NCBI RefSeq assembly: GCF_005080685.1
Contig: NZ_CP039371.1
Location: 6,200,001 to 6,264,000 of the forward strand
Length of the DNA stretch: 64,000 nucleotides
Direction: 5' to 3'
DNA from: Pseudomonas putida
GTDB lineage: Bacteria > Pseudomonadota > Gammaproteobacteria > Pseudomonadales > Pseudomonadaceae
The notes beneath the pieces are model-generated. The model made no database searches, was not told the DNA's origin, and saw nothing but the letters and a program-made list of their open reading frames with translations. The position numbers were made by a program, and so were the translations under genes. Shown here in pieces: positions 1-8,953 of this stretch; the stretch's first letter is position 1; each line of letters opens with the position of its first letter.

Positions 1-499
1 CCACCACCACGGCGTTGTCCATGATGAACGGTTTGACCGCCATCGAACGCCCGCGTGACAGTTGGAACAGCCGCTCGCCGTCGAACAGGTCGGTCAACGG
101 CTCCGGGCCCAGGCGCAGCAGCAGTTCATGGTTGAGCGGATCGAGGCTCCAGAGCATGGCGCCGAAGCGGCGCGGGTCGGTGTAGCGCAGCATCAGCCCC
201 GACTCCAGCTCGATGTCCACATGCTCGTGCTTGGCCGCCGGCAACCCCATCTCGACCAGGCGCAAATTGCCCGACATGCCCAGGTGACTGATCAGCGTGC
301 CGACCTCGGCATTGATCAACAGGTACTTGGCCCGCCGCTGCACCGTGACGATGCGTTGGCCCGACAGGCGCACATCCAGGTCCTCGGGGATCGGCCAGCG
401 CAGGCGCCGGTCGCGCACCACCACGCGGCTGACCCGCTGCCCCTCAAGGTGCGGCGCGATACCGCGCCGGGTGGTTTCGACCTCGGGTAATTCAGGCAT
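1..499 (-). CDS. mutM: Formamidopyrimidine-DNA glycosylase MutM/Fpg (partial, 3' end outside window)
   Basis: Base-excision repair enzyme that removes 8-oxoguanine and Fapy lesions and cleaves the abasic site. The frame runs off the left edge, so only the first 166 residues are visible of a family usually near 270; the H2TH and zinc-finger parts lie outside. The protein opens with [14 protein letters not shown], in which the second-position proline is the catalytic nucleophile and the next glutamate the acid. A conserved lysine in RRAKYLL and the TDPRRFG motif follow at the expected places. The start ATG (497-499, complement) lies 3 nt after the stop of the upstream HDOD gene, with a GGGAGGG stretch just before that stop, so the two are probably co-transcribed and translationally coupled. 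Confidence 0.96.
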   Translation of the reverse strand, partial: MPELPEVETTRRGIAPHLEGQRVSRVVVRDRRLRWPIPEDLDVRLSGQRIVTVQRRAKYLLINAEVGTLISHLGMSGNLRLVEMGLPAAKHEHVDIELESGLMLRYTDPRRFGAMLWSLDPLNHELLLRLGPEPLTDLFDGERLFQLSRGRSMAVKPFIMDNAVVV

Positions 500-502
500 G
501 GG

Positions 503-1375
503 TCAGTGCCCTCCCAGCTCGCGGATGTTCTGCTTGAGTTGCTCGAAGTCGTAGTCCGTCAGCCCGATGTAGTCCAGCACCAGCGGGCCGACCGCTTGCC
601 ACTCGTGATCGACCGACTGGTTGCCCAGCACCCGATAGGACGCGCAGATGTGTTCGGCCATCTTCAACACCGCCAGCAGGTTCTTCAGCTGGGTCTGGGC
701 GTTGCGCGAGGACTCTTCGCGGAACACCGCCAGGGCATTGTGGTGGTTGGCGATCGCCGCGCTGATGTGCTCGGGCAAGCGCCAGGACTTGGCGGTGAAG
801 TAGCCCACCACCGAATGGTTGGTGTTGAACGCCCGGTTCTCGGTGTCGACCACGCGCGTCTGCTCGTCGGCCTTGGCGTAGGCTTCTTCCAGCACCCCCA
901 TGTACTCGGGGAAGCGCTTGAGCATCAGCGGCACGCCGCAGTCGTGGAACAAGCCCAGGGTATAGGCCTCGTCCGCGGCCTGGATGCCGGTGCGCTTGGC
1001 CAGGGTCAGGCAGGTCATGGCCACGTCCTGGGCGGTGTCCCAGAAGCGGTTGAGGGTGACGATGGTCTCGTCGCTCATTTCGCCTTTGATCGACTGGGCA
1101 TTGATGAGGTTGATGATCGAGCGGCTGCCCAGCAGGTTCACCGCGCGCTGGATCGAACCGATCTTGTTGGAAAGGCCGAAGTGCGGCGAATTCACCAGCT
1201 TGAGCAGGGCACCGGCCAGGCCCGGATCCTGGGAGATCAGCTTGGCGATGGTCTCGAGGTCGGGGTCGGGCATGTATTGCTCGAACTGCAGGTCGACCAT
1301 GATCTGCGGTTGCGGCGGGATGGTGATGCCTTGCAGGGCCTGCTGGATCTGTTCGGCGCTGAGTTCCTGGGACAT
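503..1375 (-). CDS. HDOD domain-containing protein
   Basis: A 290-residue protein that is nearly all one HDOD domain (about residues 15-215), the catalytically uncertain relative of HD phosphohydrolases found in bacterial signalling. Visible hallmarks are the LVNSPHFGLS segment, the RAVNLLG turn, and LFHDCGVPL, where the HD pair survives but the further metal ligands of true HD-GYP enzymes are not obvious. No receiver, GGDEF or EAL domain is fused to it. It lies directly upstream of mutM on the same strand with a 3-nt gap. HDOD proteins are linked to stress, motility and cyclic-di-GMP networks in Pseudomonas, but no specific partner can be read from this context. Family certain, role unknown. 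Confidence 0.9.
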   Translation of the reverse strand: MSQELSAEQIQQALQGITIPPQPQIMVDLQFEQYMPDPDLETIAKLISQDPGLAGALLKLVNSPHFGLSNKIGSIQRAVNLLGSRSIINLINAQSIKGEMSDETIVTLNRFWDTAQDVAMTCLTLAKRTGIQAADEAYTLGLFHDCGVPLMLKRFPEYMGVLEEAYAKADEQTRVVDTENRAFNTNHSVVGYFTAKSWRLPEHISAAIANHHNALAVFREESSRNAQTQLKNLLAVLKMAEHICASYRVLGNQSVDHEWQAVGPLVLDYIGLTDYDFEQLKQNIRELGGH

Positions 1376-1529
1376 TGGTACCTACTCGTGGGGGACGGGG
1401 GATTCTAACCCCTGTGCGGCGCCCAAGGCAGCAATCCGTGGCGCAGTGACCACTGGCGCAATGCGCAGGAACTTTGCCTACGGCGCGCAGGCCTTCATGT
1501 TCAGGCCCATTGAAAAAGGAGTACAGCCG

Positions 1530-2069
1530 ATGAGTAGCGACCTGAGCGGCAAGCGCGTCGCCTTTCTGGTAACCGATGGTTTCGAGCAGGTGGAGCTGAC
1601 CGGCCCTCGCGATGCCTTGCAGCAGCGCGGCGCAGTGGTGGATATCCTCAGCGACCAGCAGGGCTCGGTGCGTGGCTGGAACCACGACGAGCCGGCGGAT
1701 GGTTTTGCCGTGGATGCGACCTTCGAGGCCGCCCATCTCGATCTGTACGACGCCCTGGTACTGCCAGGTGGCGTGCAGAACTCCGACACCATTCGCCTGA
1801 TCCCTGGGGCTCAGAAACTGGTGAAGAGCCATGCGGCCGCAGGTCGACCGCTGGCGGTGATCTGCCACGGCGGCTGGCTGCTGGTGTCTTGCGGGCTGGT
1901 CGAAGGCAAGCGCATGACCAGCTACAAGACCCTGCAGGACGATATCCGCAATGCCGGGGGCAACTGGGTGGATGAAGAGGTTGTGGTCGACGGCAACCTG
2001 ATCAGCAGTCGCCAGCCGGATGACATTCCGGCGTTCAACGAACAGTTGATCAAGGCCCTGCAAGGCTGA
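1530..2069 (+). CDS. DJ-1/PfpI family protein (class I glutamine amidotransferase-like)
   Basis: A 179-residue single-domain DJ-1/PfpI protein. The nucleophile elbow AVICHGGW places Cys112-His113, and the early VTDGFEQVEL supplies the glutamate that hydrogen-bonds the cysteine. Members of this group act as glyoxalases, deglycases or stress chaperones, and some are annotated as intracellular proteases; the sequence does not decide which. The chosen ATG at 1530 has AAAAAGGA 9 nt upstream, and the open frame before it has no Pseudomonas-like coding character. It is divergent from the HDOD gene and is followed 12 nt after its stop by a perfect 15-bp-stem REP palindrome that may end or stabilise its transcript. 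Confidence 0.92.
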   Translation: MSSDLSGKRVAFLVTDGFEQVELTGPRDALQQRGAVVDILSDQQGSVRGWNHDEPADGFAVDATFEAAHLDLYDALVLPGGVQNSDTIRLIPGAQKLVKSHAAAGRPLAVICHGGWLLVSCGLVEGKRMTSYKTLQDDIRNAGGNWVDEEVVVDGNLISSRQPDDIPAFNEQLIKALQG

Positions 2070-2081
2070 CACAGCCCCGCC

Positions 2082-2119
2082 TGTGGGAGCGGCCTTGCGT
2101 CGCGAAGGCCGCTCCCACA
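2082..2119. repeat. Single REP palindrome, GTGG type
   Basis: Perfect 15-bp arms (2082-2096 and 2105-2119) around an 8-base loop, beginning TGTGGGAGCGGCC. It has the GTGG-plus-hairpin form of Pseudomonas REP elements and sits between the DJ-1 gene and rlmI, so it could act as a 3' stability element for the former. Confidence 0.85.
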
Positions 2120-2144
2120 AGGGACGCGCCACACGCCAACACGC

Positions 2145-2150
2145 TATAAT
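2145..2150 (+). promoter_or_regulatory. Candidate sigma-70 -10 box for rlmI
   Basis: A consensus TATAAT lies 27 nt before the rlmI ATG. No good -35 hexamer is visible at 16-18 bp, because that position falls next to the REP palindrome. Proposed from match and position only. Confidence 0.5.
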
Positions 2151-2176
2151 CCCGCTCTTTTTCCCGGAGCGACGTC

Positions 2177-3373
2177 ATGTCCCTGCCCAGCCTTCGCCTC
2201 AAAGCCAATGCCGACCGCCGCCTGCGCGCCGGCCACCTGTGGGTCTACAGCAACGAAGTCGATGTTGCCGCCACCCCGCTGCAGGGTCTGCAGGCCGGCC
2301 AACAGGCCGTCCTCGAGACTGCCAGCGGCAAGCCCCTTGGCATCGTCGCGCTGAGCCCGAACAACCTGATCTGCGCCCGCCTGCTGTCGCGTGACATCAA
2401 GCTGGCGCTGGACAAGTCGCTGCTGGTACACCGCCTGAACGTCGCCCTTTCGCTGCGCGAGCGGCTGTTCGACCAGCCCTGCTACCGCCTGGTCTACGGT
2501 GATTCCGACCTGCTTCCTGGCCTGGTGGTCGACCGCTTCTTCGACATCCTTGTGGTCCAACTCGCCTCGGCCACCATGGAAGCGCACAAGGACGACGTGA
2601 TCGCCGCCCTGGTGCAGGTGCTCAAGCCCAGCGGCATCCTGTTCAAGAACGACTCGGCCGCACGCGATGCCGAAGGCCTGCAACGTTACGTCGAGACCGT
2701 CTACGGCGAGGTACCGGACTGGGTGGCGCTGGAAGAGAACGGCGTCAAGTTCGAAGCCCCGGTACGCGAAGGCCAAAAGACCGGCTGGTTCTACGACCAC
2801 CGCATGAACCGTGCACGCCTGGCGCCCTACGTGAAGGGCAAGCGCGTACTCGACCTGTTCAGCTACATCGGTGGCTGGGGCGTGCAGGCTGGCGCGTTCG
2901 GCGCCAGTGAAGTGTTCTGCGTCGACGCCTCGGGCTTTGCCCTGGACGGCGTCGAGCGCAATGCCGCGCTCAACGGCATCAGCGAGAAGCTGACCTGCAT
3001 CGAAGGCGATGTGTTCGAGGCCCTGCGCGAGCTCAAGGCCGCCGAAGAGCGCTTCGACGTGATCATTGCCGACCCACCCGCCTTCATCAAGCGCAAGAAG
3101 GACCTGAAAAACGGCGAAGCGGCCTACCGTCGCCTCAACGAACAGGCCATGCGCATGCTGAACAAGGACGGCATCCTCGTCAGCGCCTCGTGCTCGATGC
3201 ACCTGCCCGAGGATGACCTGCACAACATCCTGCTGACCAGCGCCCGCCACCTGGACCGCAACCTGCAACTGCTCGAGCGCGGCGGCCAGGGCCCGGACCA
3301 CCCGGTACACCCGGCCATCGCCGAAACCCGCTACATCAAGAGCATCACCTGCCGGTTGCTGCCCAACAGCTGA
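2177..3373 (+). CDS. rlmI: 23S rRNA m5C1962 methyltransferase RlmI (class I SAM-dependent)
   Basis: 398 residues, close to the 396 of E. coli RlmI. The N-terminal 75 or so residues form a PUA RNA-binding domain (LKANADRRLRAGHLWVYSNEV). The central part is the EEHEE-type insertion, and the C-terminal half is a Rossmann SAM methyltransferase: motif I VLDLFSYIGGWGVQAG, an acidic FCVDAS strand end, and motif IV IIADPPAF. The catalytic cysteine is in SASCSMHL. It methylates C5 of cytosine 1962 in 23S rRNA in E. coli; the same reaction is inferred here. The upstream SD is weak (GGAGCG about 8 nt before ATG). The gene stands alone between a REP and the ilvD leader. Confidence 0.93.
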   Translation: MSLPSLRLKANADRRLRAGHLWVYSNEVDVAATPLQGLQAGQQAVLETASGKPLGIVALSPNNLICARLLSRDIKLALDKSLLVHRLNVALSLRERLFDQPCYRLVYGDSDLLPGLVVDRFFDILVVQLASATMEAHKDDVIAALVQVLKPSGILFKNDSAARDAEGLQRYVETVYGEVPDWVALEENGVKFEAPVREGQKTGWFYDHRMNRARLAPYVKGKRVLDLFSYIGGWGVQAGAFGASEVFCVDASGFALDGVERNAALNGISEKLTCIEGDVFEALRELKAAEERFDVIIADPPAFIKRKKDLKNGEAAYRRLNEQAMRMLNKDGILVSASCSMHLPEDDLHNILLTSARHLDRNLQLLERGGQGPDHPVHPAIAETRYIKSITCRLLPNS

Positions 3374-3464
3374 TACCTGCTCCAGCGGGGTCGCCCAGCG
3401 GCCCCTTGCTGCCAATCTGCCCGCCAACCATCCACATCTTCATTCCCTCACCGCGCCAGCGGTG

Positions 3465-3642
3465 TAGAATCGGCGTATTCATCGCCAGTCATCCCCGGCG
3501 GGTTTATGAGCTCTGGCCAAGCACGCGGCGATCCCGCGGGGTCTTGGCCCCATCCGTGCCAGTGGCAACCGGCCTGCGGCGCTAAGGACAAGAGAAGCTC
3601 ACTCCCCTATTCGTGACCTGATTAAGCCGCCAGGAGTGTTAC
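3465..3642 (+). promoter_or_regulatory. ilvD promoter and 5' leader with hairpin
   Basis: A TAGAAT -10-like box (3465-3470) would give an untranslated leader of roughly 165 nt before ilvD. The leader contains a GGCCAAG/CTTGGCC stem (3515-3521 with 3543-3549) enclosing a smaller GC-rich palindrome. An in-frame 36-codon ORF (3506-3616) is present but has no run of Ile, Val or Leu codons, so it does not look like a classical branched-chain attenuator peptide. The SD of ilvD is AGGAG at 3632-3636. Confidence 0.4.
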
Positions 3643-5484
3643 ATGCCTGATTATCGTTCCAAGACTTCCACCCAAGGGCGCAACATGGCCGGCGCCCGTG
3701 CCTTGTGGCGCGCCACCGGGATGAAGGACGAAGACTTCAAGAAACCGATCATCGCCATCGCCAACTCGTTCACCCAGTTCGTCCCAGGTCACGTGCACCT
3801 GAAGGACCTGGGCCAACTGGTGGCCCGCGAGATCGAACGCGCCGGTGGCGTGGCCAAGGAATTCAACACCATCGCGGTCGACGACGGCATCGCCATGGGC
3901 CACGACGGCATGCTGTATTCTCTGCCGAGCCGCGAGATCATCGCCGACGCCGTGGAGTACATGGTCAACGCGCACTGCGCCGATGCCATCGTCTGCATCT
4001 CCAACTGCGACAAGATCACCCCCGGCATGCTGATGGCCGCCCTGCGCCTGAACATCCCGGTGATCTTCGTCTCCGGCGGCCCGATGGAAGCCGGCAAGAC
4101 CAAACTGGCCAGCCACGGCCTCGATCTGGTCGACGCCATGGTCATCGCCGCCGACTCCTCGGCCTCCGACGAGAAAGTCGCCGAGTACGAGCGCAGTGCC
4201 TGCCCGACCTGCGGCTCCTGCTCCGGCATGTTCACCGCCAACTCGATGAACTGCCTGACCGAAGCCCTGGGCCTGGCCCTGCCGGGCAACGGCTCGACCC
4301 TGGCCACCCACGCCGACCGCGAGCAGCTGTTCCTCACCGCTGGCCGTACCATCGTCGAGCTGTGCAAGCGCTACTACGGCGACAACGACGACTCGGTGTT
4401 GCCGCGCAACATCGCCAACTTCAAGGCGTTCGAGAACGCCATGATGCTCGACATCGCCATGGGCGGTTCGACCAACACCATCCTGCACCTGCTGGCCGCC
4501 GCCCAGGAAGGCGAGGTCGCCTTCGACCTGCGCGACATCGATCGCCTGTCGCGCAAGGTGCCGCAGCTGTGCAAGGTGGCGCCGAACATCCAGAAGTACC
4601 ACATGGAAGACGTCCACCGCGCCGGCGGCATCTTCAGCATCCTCGGTTCGCTGGCCCGTGGCGGCCTGCTGCACACCGACCTGCCGACGGTGCACAGCCG
4701 CAGCATGGAAGAAGCCATCGCCAAATGGGACATCACCCAGACCGATGACGAAGCCGTGCACACCTTCTTCAAGGCAGGCCCGGCCGGTATCCCGACCCAG
4801 ACCGCCTTCAGCCAGTCGACCCGTTGGGAAACCCTCGACGACGACCGCGAGAACGGCTGTATCCGCAGCGTCGAGCACGCCTATTCTCAAGAGGGTGGCC
4901 TGGCCGTGCTGTACGGCAATATCGCGCTGGACGGCTGCGTGGTGAAAACCGCCGGTGTCGACGAGTCGATCCTGGTGTTCGAAGGCACCGCGAAGATCTT
5001 CGAGAGCCAGGACAGCGCCGTGCGCGGCATCCTCGCCGACGAAGTGAAGGCCGGTGACATCGTCATCATCCGCTACGAAGGCCCGAAAGGCGGCCCGGGC
5101 ATGCAAGAGATGCTCTATCCGACTTCGTATCTGAAGTCCAAGGGCCTGGGCAAGGCCTGCGCCCTGCTCACCGACGGCCGCTTCTCCGGCGGTACCTCGG
5201 GCCTGTCGATCGGCCACGCCTCGCCAGAAGCCGCTGCCGGCGGCGCCATCGGCCTGGTGCGCGATGGCGACAAGGTCCTGATCGACATTCCCAACCGTTC
5301 GATCAACCTGCTGGTCAGCGATGAAGAACTGGCCCACCGCCGCATCGAGCAGGACAAGAAAGGCTGGAAGCCTGCCGAAGTCCGCCCGCGCAAGGTGACC
5401 ACCGCGCTGAAAGCCTACGCCCTGCTGGCCACCAGCGCCGACAAGGGTGCGGTGCGTAACAAGGCGATGCTCGAAGGGCTGTGA
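3643..5484 (+). CDS. ilvD: Dihydroxy-acid dehydratase IlvD
   Basis: 613 residues against 616 in E. coli. It dehydrates 2,3-dihydroxy-isovalerate and 2,3-dihydroxy-3-methylvalerate to the 2-oxo acids that precede valine and isoleucine. Iron-sulfur ligands are seen in [12 protein letters not shown] and in [16 protein letters not shown]. The C-terminal substrate and Mg loop [19 protein letters not shown], which carries the catalytic serine, is intact. Start chosen at the ATG with AGGAG 6 nt upstream. The gene stands alone, with a hairpin leader before it and a strong terminator after it. The related ilvA lies 22 kb away in this window. Confidence 0.98.
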   Translation: MPDYRSKTSTQGRNMAGARALWRATGMKDEDFKKPIIAIANSFTQFVPGHVHLKDLGQLVAREIERAGGVAKEFNTIAVDDGIAMGHDGMLYSLPSREIIADAVEYMVNAHCADAIVCISNCDKITPGMLMAALRLNIPVIFVSGGPMEAGKTKLASHGLDLVDAMVIAADSSASDEKVAEYERSACPTCGSCSGMFTANSMNCLTEALGLALPGNGSTLATHADREQLFLTAGRTIVELCKRYYGDNDDSVLPRNIANFKAFENAMMLDIAMGGSTNTILHLLAAAQEGEVAFDLRDIDRLSRKVPQLCKVAPNIQKYHMEDVHRAGGIFSILGSLARGGLLHTDLPTVHSRSMEEAIAKWDITQTDDEAVHTFFKAGPAGIPTQTAFSQSTRWETLDDDRENGCIRSVEHAYSQEGGLAVLYGNIALDGCVVKTAGVDESILVFEGTAKIFESQDSAVRGILADEVKAGDIVIIRYEGPKGGPGMQEMLYPTSYLKSKGLGKACALLTDGRFSGGTSGLSIGHASPEAAAGGAIGLVRDGDKVLIDIPNRSINLLVSDEELAHRRIEQDKKGWKPAEVRPRKVTTALKAYALLATSADKGAVRNKAMLEGL

Positions 5485-5497
5485 GGCTCTCTGCGTG

Positions 5498-5526
5498 AAA
5501 AACCGGCGCTCCAAGCGCCGGTTTTT
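5498..5526 (+). terminator. Rho-independent terminator after ilvD (bidirectional)
   Basis: AAAAACCGGCGCT and AGCGCCGGTTTTT arms with a 3-nt loop, ending in a T tract on + and, because of the A tract, also on -. It separates ilvD from the convergent phosphatase gene. Confidence 0.92.
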
Positions 5527-5583
5527 CGACCATGGTCAAAAGCGCCCTGCCGGCAGTGAACGCTAGTGAGCACAGCCTGGTGC

Positions 5584-6639
5584 TTACTGGATCTGCTCGG
5601 GCGTCACGATCACCCAGTTCTTGTCCGCCGTCACCGGCAACCCTTCCTTGGCCTGCGCCGCCGCATTCTTCGCGATCATCCCATTCAACTGGTCCAGGTA
5701 CTTGGCTTTGCGGTTTATCCACAGGTGGATGCCGCCCTTGCCCACATCGACGCCATGAAACTGCATGTAGCCATCGCTGGTAGGTGTGTCGCCGCCGACC
5801 AGCACCGGCCTCTTCCATTGATCGATATAAGTGAGGATCGCCGCCTGTTTGCCCGCCATCCAGGTTGCTGGCGTCCACAGGTAAGGCGTGAGCTCCAGCC
5901 GCTCGTTGGCCTTGGCATCGTAGCGTCCCTCGGCGACTTGCTTGCGCGCGGTCGTCACCTGGCCGGTATCGCGGTCCTTGAGCAGCAGGCTGACACCGAT
6001 CACGTTTTCCGGTTTGACGTTATAGCCGTATTTGGGATCCGAGGCGACCATGCGTACCAGTTCCTCGGAAGCCGCAGACACCACGTAGACCTCGATGCCG
6101 TTCTCCATCAACTTGTTGTACAGCTCGGCCTGGCCCTTGAACACCTTCGGCGGCTGCACCTCGATAGGCTTGACCTGATCACCGTCGTAGTAAGTGCTGG
6201 GGATCGGCCTGTTGCTGGCCATCAGCTCATCCACCTGCACTTTCAGTTCCTTCAGGGTGAACCCCGAAAACACCTGGGCGACCCACGGATAGCAGACCAT
6301 GTCATCGATTTCACACAGGCGGTAGTAGTAGCTGAACAGGGTTTCCTTATGCTCGGCGGTGTCCTTGAAAGGAATGAGCTTGAGCGACGGGTCGAGCTTG
6401 TCGCGGGTCAGTAGACCTTTGTTTTCCATGAAGGGCAGCAGGGCCTCTTCGAGGTCATAGCGGTAACTGGTGTTGTCCATGTCGAACACCGCGTAGTTAC
6501 CTTTGTGGGCATTGGCGGCAATCATGGCATTCAGATGCCGGGCGGCGTCCGCCGGCCAGTGCTGGAGCTCGGTAGCAAAGGATTCGACACAGCACAGCAG
6601 GGCCAAGCCGCCCGCGAGGGCTTTCGAAGCGAACTTCAT
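5584..6639 (-). CDS. pchP: Phosphorylcholine phosphatase PchP-like HAD enzyme, secreted
   Basis: 351 residues with a signal peptide (about 1-22, cleavage near FAT-EL). Three HAD motifs match the Pseudomonas phosphorylcholine phosphatase pattern: motif [10 protein letters not shown] with the nucleophile and acid aspartates, motif [10 protein letters not shown], and the acidic motif GGDTPTSDG. In P. aeruginosa PchP is a periplasmic enzyme that releases choline from phosphorylcholine produced by phospholipase C; the same role is inferred here. No choline catabolism genes are adjacent. It converges on ilvD and diverges from tcyP; the 242-bp gap to tcyP holds an AT-rich regulatory region. Confidence 0.87.
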   Translation of the reverse strand: MKFASKALAGGLALLCCVESFATELQHWPADAARHLNAMIAANAHKGNYAVFDMDNTSYRYDLEEALLPFMENKGLLTRDKLDPSLKLIPFKDTAEHKETLFSYYYRLCEIDDMVCYPWVAQVFSGFTLKELKVQVDELMASNRPIPSTYYDGDQVKPIEVQPPKVFKGQAELYNKLMENGIEVYVVSAASEELVRMVASDPKYGYNVKPENVIGVSLLLKDRDTGQVTTARKQVAEGRYDAKANERLELTPYLWTPATWMAGKQAAILTYIDQWKRPVLVGGDTPTSDGYMQFHGVDVGKGGIHLWINRKAKYLDQLNGMIAKNAAAQAKEGLPVTADKNWVIVTPEQIQ

Positions 6640-6755
6640 GTGCGTTTCTCCTGAAATGACCCAAAGACGCTAGTGCAATCACCCAGGCCCGCAGGCTCCG
6701 ACAGCGACTCTCATGCAGCTCTGGGCGTCGTGAACGTAGGTGTGAACGGCACGTC

Positions 6756-6795
6756 TATATTCCAAAAACGACCAACTAAATTAGTTTTGGGTATA
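6756..6795 (+). promoter_or_regulatory. Putative CysB-type operator/promoter of tcyP
   Basis: An AT-rich block in an otherwise GC-rich gap. TATATTCC (6756-6763) starts an imperfect dyad with the later GGGTATAA: CCAAAA at 6762-6767 mirrors TTTTGG at 6785-6790. Inside it lies a perfect AACTAA-A-TTAGTT palindrome (6774-6786). The same TATATTCC string occurs before tonB. LysR-type control by CysB is an inference from the cystine transporter downstream. Confidence 0.45.
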
Positions 6796-6881
6796 AGTTC
6801 GTTTGTTTTCAGCCTGTTAGCATTTGCGTTCGCAATCGCTCACAGAAGCGACGCCCCCTACTGCTTTTTCCTGGAGCTTCA

Positions 6882-8273
6882 ATGAACCTGCCGCTGTCTC
6901 TCAACCTGCTGGCGTTCCTGGCCCTGCTGCTGGGCCTGGCACAAACCCGCCGCACCGACTGGAGCCTGGCCAAGAAGGTCTTGCTCGGCCTGGTGCTGGG
7001 CGTGGCCTTCGGCCTGGCCCTGCATACGGTCTACGGCGCCGGCCACCCGGTACTCAAGGCCACCATCGCCTGGCTCGACCTGGTCGGCAACGGCTACGTC
7101 GGTCTGCTGCAGATGATCGTCATGCCGCTGATCTTCGCCTCGATCCTCAGCGCCGTGGCGCGCCTGCACAACGCTTCCATGCTCGGCCGCATCAGCGTGC
7201 TGACCATTGGCACGCTGCTGTTGACCACCGCCATCGCCGCGCTGATCGGCATCAGCCTGACCAACCTGTTCGGCCTGAGTGCCGACGGACTGGTGGCCGG
7301 GGCGCAGGAACACGCGCGCCTGCAGGCCATCCACAGCGACTACGCCGGCAAGGTCGCCGACCTCAACATTCCTCAACTGCTGCTGTCGTTCATCCCCAGC
7401 AACCCGATCGGCGATCTGGCCCGGGCACGGCCGACCTCGATCATCGCCGTGGTGATCTTCGCGGTATTCGTCGGCCTTGCCGCGTTGCAGCTGATCAAGG
7501 ATGACGCCGCCCAGGGCGAGCGTGCCCTGTCGGCCATCGACACCTTGCAAGCGTGGGTCATGCGCCTGGTGCGGGTGGTCATGCGGCTCACGCCCTATGG
7601 CGTGCTGGCGTTGATGACCAAGGTGGTCGCCAGCTCCAACCTGGACGACATCCTCAAGCTGGGCAGCTTCGTGGTGGTGTCCTACCTCGGCCTGGGCCTG
7701 ATGTTCGTGGTGCATGGCATCATCCAGGCGCTGACCGGCGTCAATCCGCTGCGTTTCCTGCGCAAGGTATGGCCAGTGCTGACCTTCGCCTTCACCAGCC
7801 GCTCCAGCGCTGCCAGCATTCCGCTGAACATCGAGGCGCAGACCCGGCGCCTGGGCGTGCCGCAGTCGATCGCCAGTTTCAGCGCCTCGTTCGGCACCAC
7901 CATCGGCCAGAACGGCTGCGCCGGGCTGTACCCGGCGATGCTGGCGGTGATGGTGGCCCCGACCGTGGGCATCAACACCTTCGACCCGCTGTGGATCGCC
8001 ACCCTGGTGGCCATCGTCACGCTGAGTTCGGCCGGGGTCGCCGGCGTTGGCGGTGGCGCGACCTTCGCAGCCCTGATCGTGCTGCCGGCCATGGGCCTGC
8101 CGGTCGAGTTGGTGGCGCTGCTGATTTCGGTAGAGCCGCTGATCGACATGGGCCGTACGGCGTTGAACGTGAATGGCTCGATGACGGCGGGCGTGGTGAC
8201 CAGCCAACTGCTCAAGGAAACCGACAAGGACCTGCTGGGCGGCGATGAGCATGCCGAGTTGAAGCACTCCTGA
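6882..8273 (+). CDS. tcyP: L-cystine:cation symporter TcyP (DAACS family)
   Basis: 463 residues, the same length I know for E. coli YdjN/TcyP, with the usual eight helices and two re-entrant loops of dicarboxylate/amino acid:cation symporters. Diagnostic stretches are [20 protein letters not shown], the serine-rich hairpin [25 protein letters not shown] and [13 protein letters not shown] near the C terminus. It imports L-cystine as a sulfur source. The start has TGGAGC upstream. The AT-rich palindromic region in front suggests regulation by sulfur supply (CysB in relatives). It stands alone. Confidence 0.9.
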   Translation: MNLPLSLNLLAFLALLLGLAQTRRTDWSLAKKVLLGLVLGVAFGLALHTVYGAGHPVLKATIAWLDLVGNGYVGLLQMIVMPLIFASILSAVARLHNASMLGRISVLTIGTLLLTTAIAALIGISLTNLFGLSADGLVAGAQEHARLQAIHSDYAGKVADLNIPQLLLSFIPSNPIGDLARARPTSIIAVVIFAVFVGLAALQLIKDDAAQGERALSAIDTLQAWVMRLVRVVMRLTPYGVLALMTKVVASSNLDDILKLGSFVVVSYLGLGLMFVVHGIIQALTGVNPLRFLRKVWPVLTFAFTSRSSAASIPLNIEAQTRRLGVPQSIASFSASFGTTIGQNGCAGLYPAMLAVMVAPTVGINTFDPLWIATLVAIVTLSSAGVAGVGGGATFAALIVLPAMGLPVELVALLISVEPLIDMGRTALNVNGSMTAGVVTSQLLKETDKDLLGGDEHAELKHS

Positions 8274-8304
8274 CAGTTTTCGGCGGGGCCGGCGGACGCT
8301 GAAG

Positions 8305-8330
8305 CCTGTGGGAGCGGTCTTGCCGGGGCG
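8305..8330 (+). repeat. Degenerate single REP, GTGG type
   Basis: CCTGTGGGAGCGGTCTTGCC keeps the GTGG head and left arm, but the right arm is decayed (GGGGCGCCGG). It lies between the convergent tcyP and folA genes. Confidence 0.6.
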
Positions 8331-8371
8331 CCGGACCGGTCGGAAAGGGCTGCAAAGCAGCCCCGGCAACC

Positions 8372-8887
8372 TCAACGCTTGTCCCAAACCTCGAAATGGT
8401 ACGCAGGCTTGCCTTCTTCAGCCTGCGCCTCGCTCGACACCCGCTGCCACTGCGCGGTGTCGAACTCCGGGAACCACGCGTCGCCCTCCGGCTGCAGCTC
8501 AACCCGGGTCAGGTACATCCGGCTCACCAAGCCTTTCTCCAACGCCTGCGCGTACAACTGCGCCCCGCCGATCAGCATCAACTCGTCCACGCCCTGCTCG
8601 CGCGCCCATTGCTCGGCTCGCACCAGCGCCGCCTCCAGCGAAGCGAACACCTCGGCGCCCGCCAACTCCAGCCCCGGCTGGCGACTGACGACGACGTTCA
8701 GCCGCCCCGGCAAGGGCCGACCCAGCGAATCCCAGGTCTTGCGCCCCATGATGATCGGCTTGCCCAGGGTGGTGGCCTTGAAATACTTGAAGTCCCCCGG
8801 CAGGTGCCAGGGCATGGAATTGTCGATGCCGATCACGCGGTTCTCGGCATGCGCCGCGATCAGGCTGAGGGGAAGTGATGTATTCAT
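8372..8887 (-). CDS. folA: Dihydrofolate reductase FolA
   Basis: 171 residues; reduces dihydrofolate to tetrahydrofolate with NADPH. The N-terminal strand (LSLIAAHAENRVIG), MPWHLPGDFKYFK with the catalytic Asp32, PIIMGRKTWDSLGRPLPGR with the folate and NADPH contacts, and the LMLIGGAQLY strand all match chromosomal DHFRs. It is divergent from the DUF2868 gene. thyA, the other half of the thymidylate cycle, is 11 kb away and not in the same operon. Confidence 0.97.
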   Translation of the reverse strand: MNTSLPLSLIAAHAENRVIGIDNSMPWHLPGDFKYFKATTLGKPIIMGRKTWDSLGRPLPGRLNVVVSRQPGLELAGAEVFASLEAALVRAEQWAREQGVDELMLIGGAQLYAQALEKGLVSRMYLTRVELQPEGDAWFPEFDTAQWQRVSSEAQAEEGKPAYHFEVWDKR

Positions 8888-8953
8888 GCCGGCGAGGATA
8901 GCACCCGGCGTGTGGGTTATGCTTCTGCCCTGAACCGTGCAATGGAAGAGCTT

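Noticed and set aside
1376..1529. GGGG-n-CCCC fold resembling a tRNA arm near 1394-1411
   Set aside because: No cloverleaf, no TTCGA-type T loop; only a short stem.
3506..3616. 36-codon ORF in the ilvD leader
   Set aside because: Weak SD and no branched-chain codon run; not evidence for a leader peptide.
3622..5514. 630-codon minus-strand frame across ilvD
   Set aside because: Exact antisense of IlvD, which has intact cluster and catalytic motifs; the shadow has low-complexity composition.
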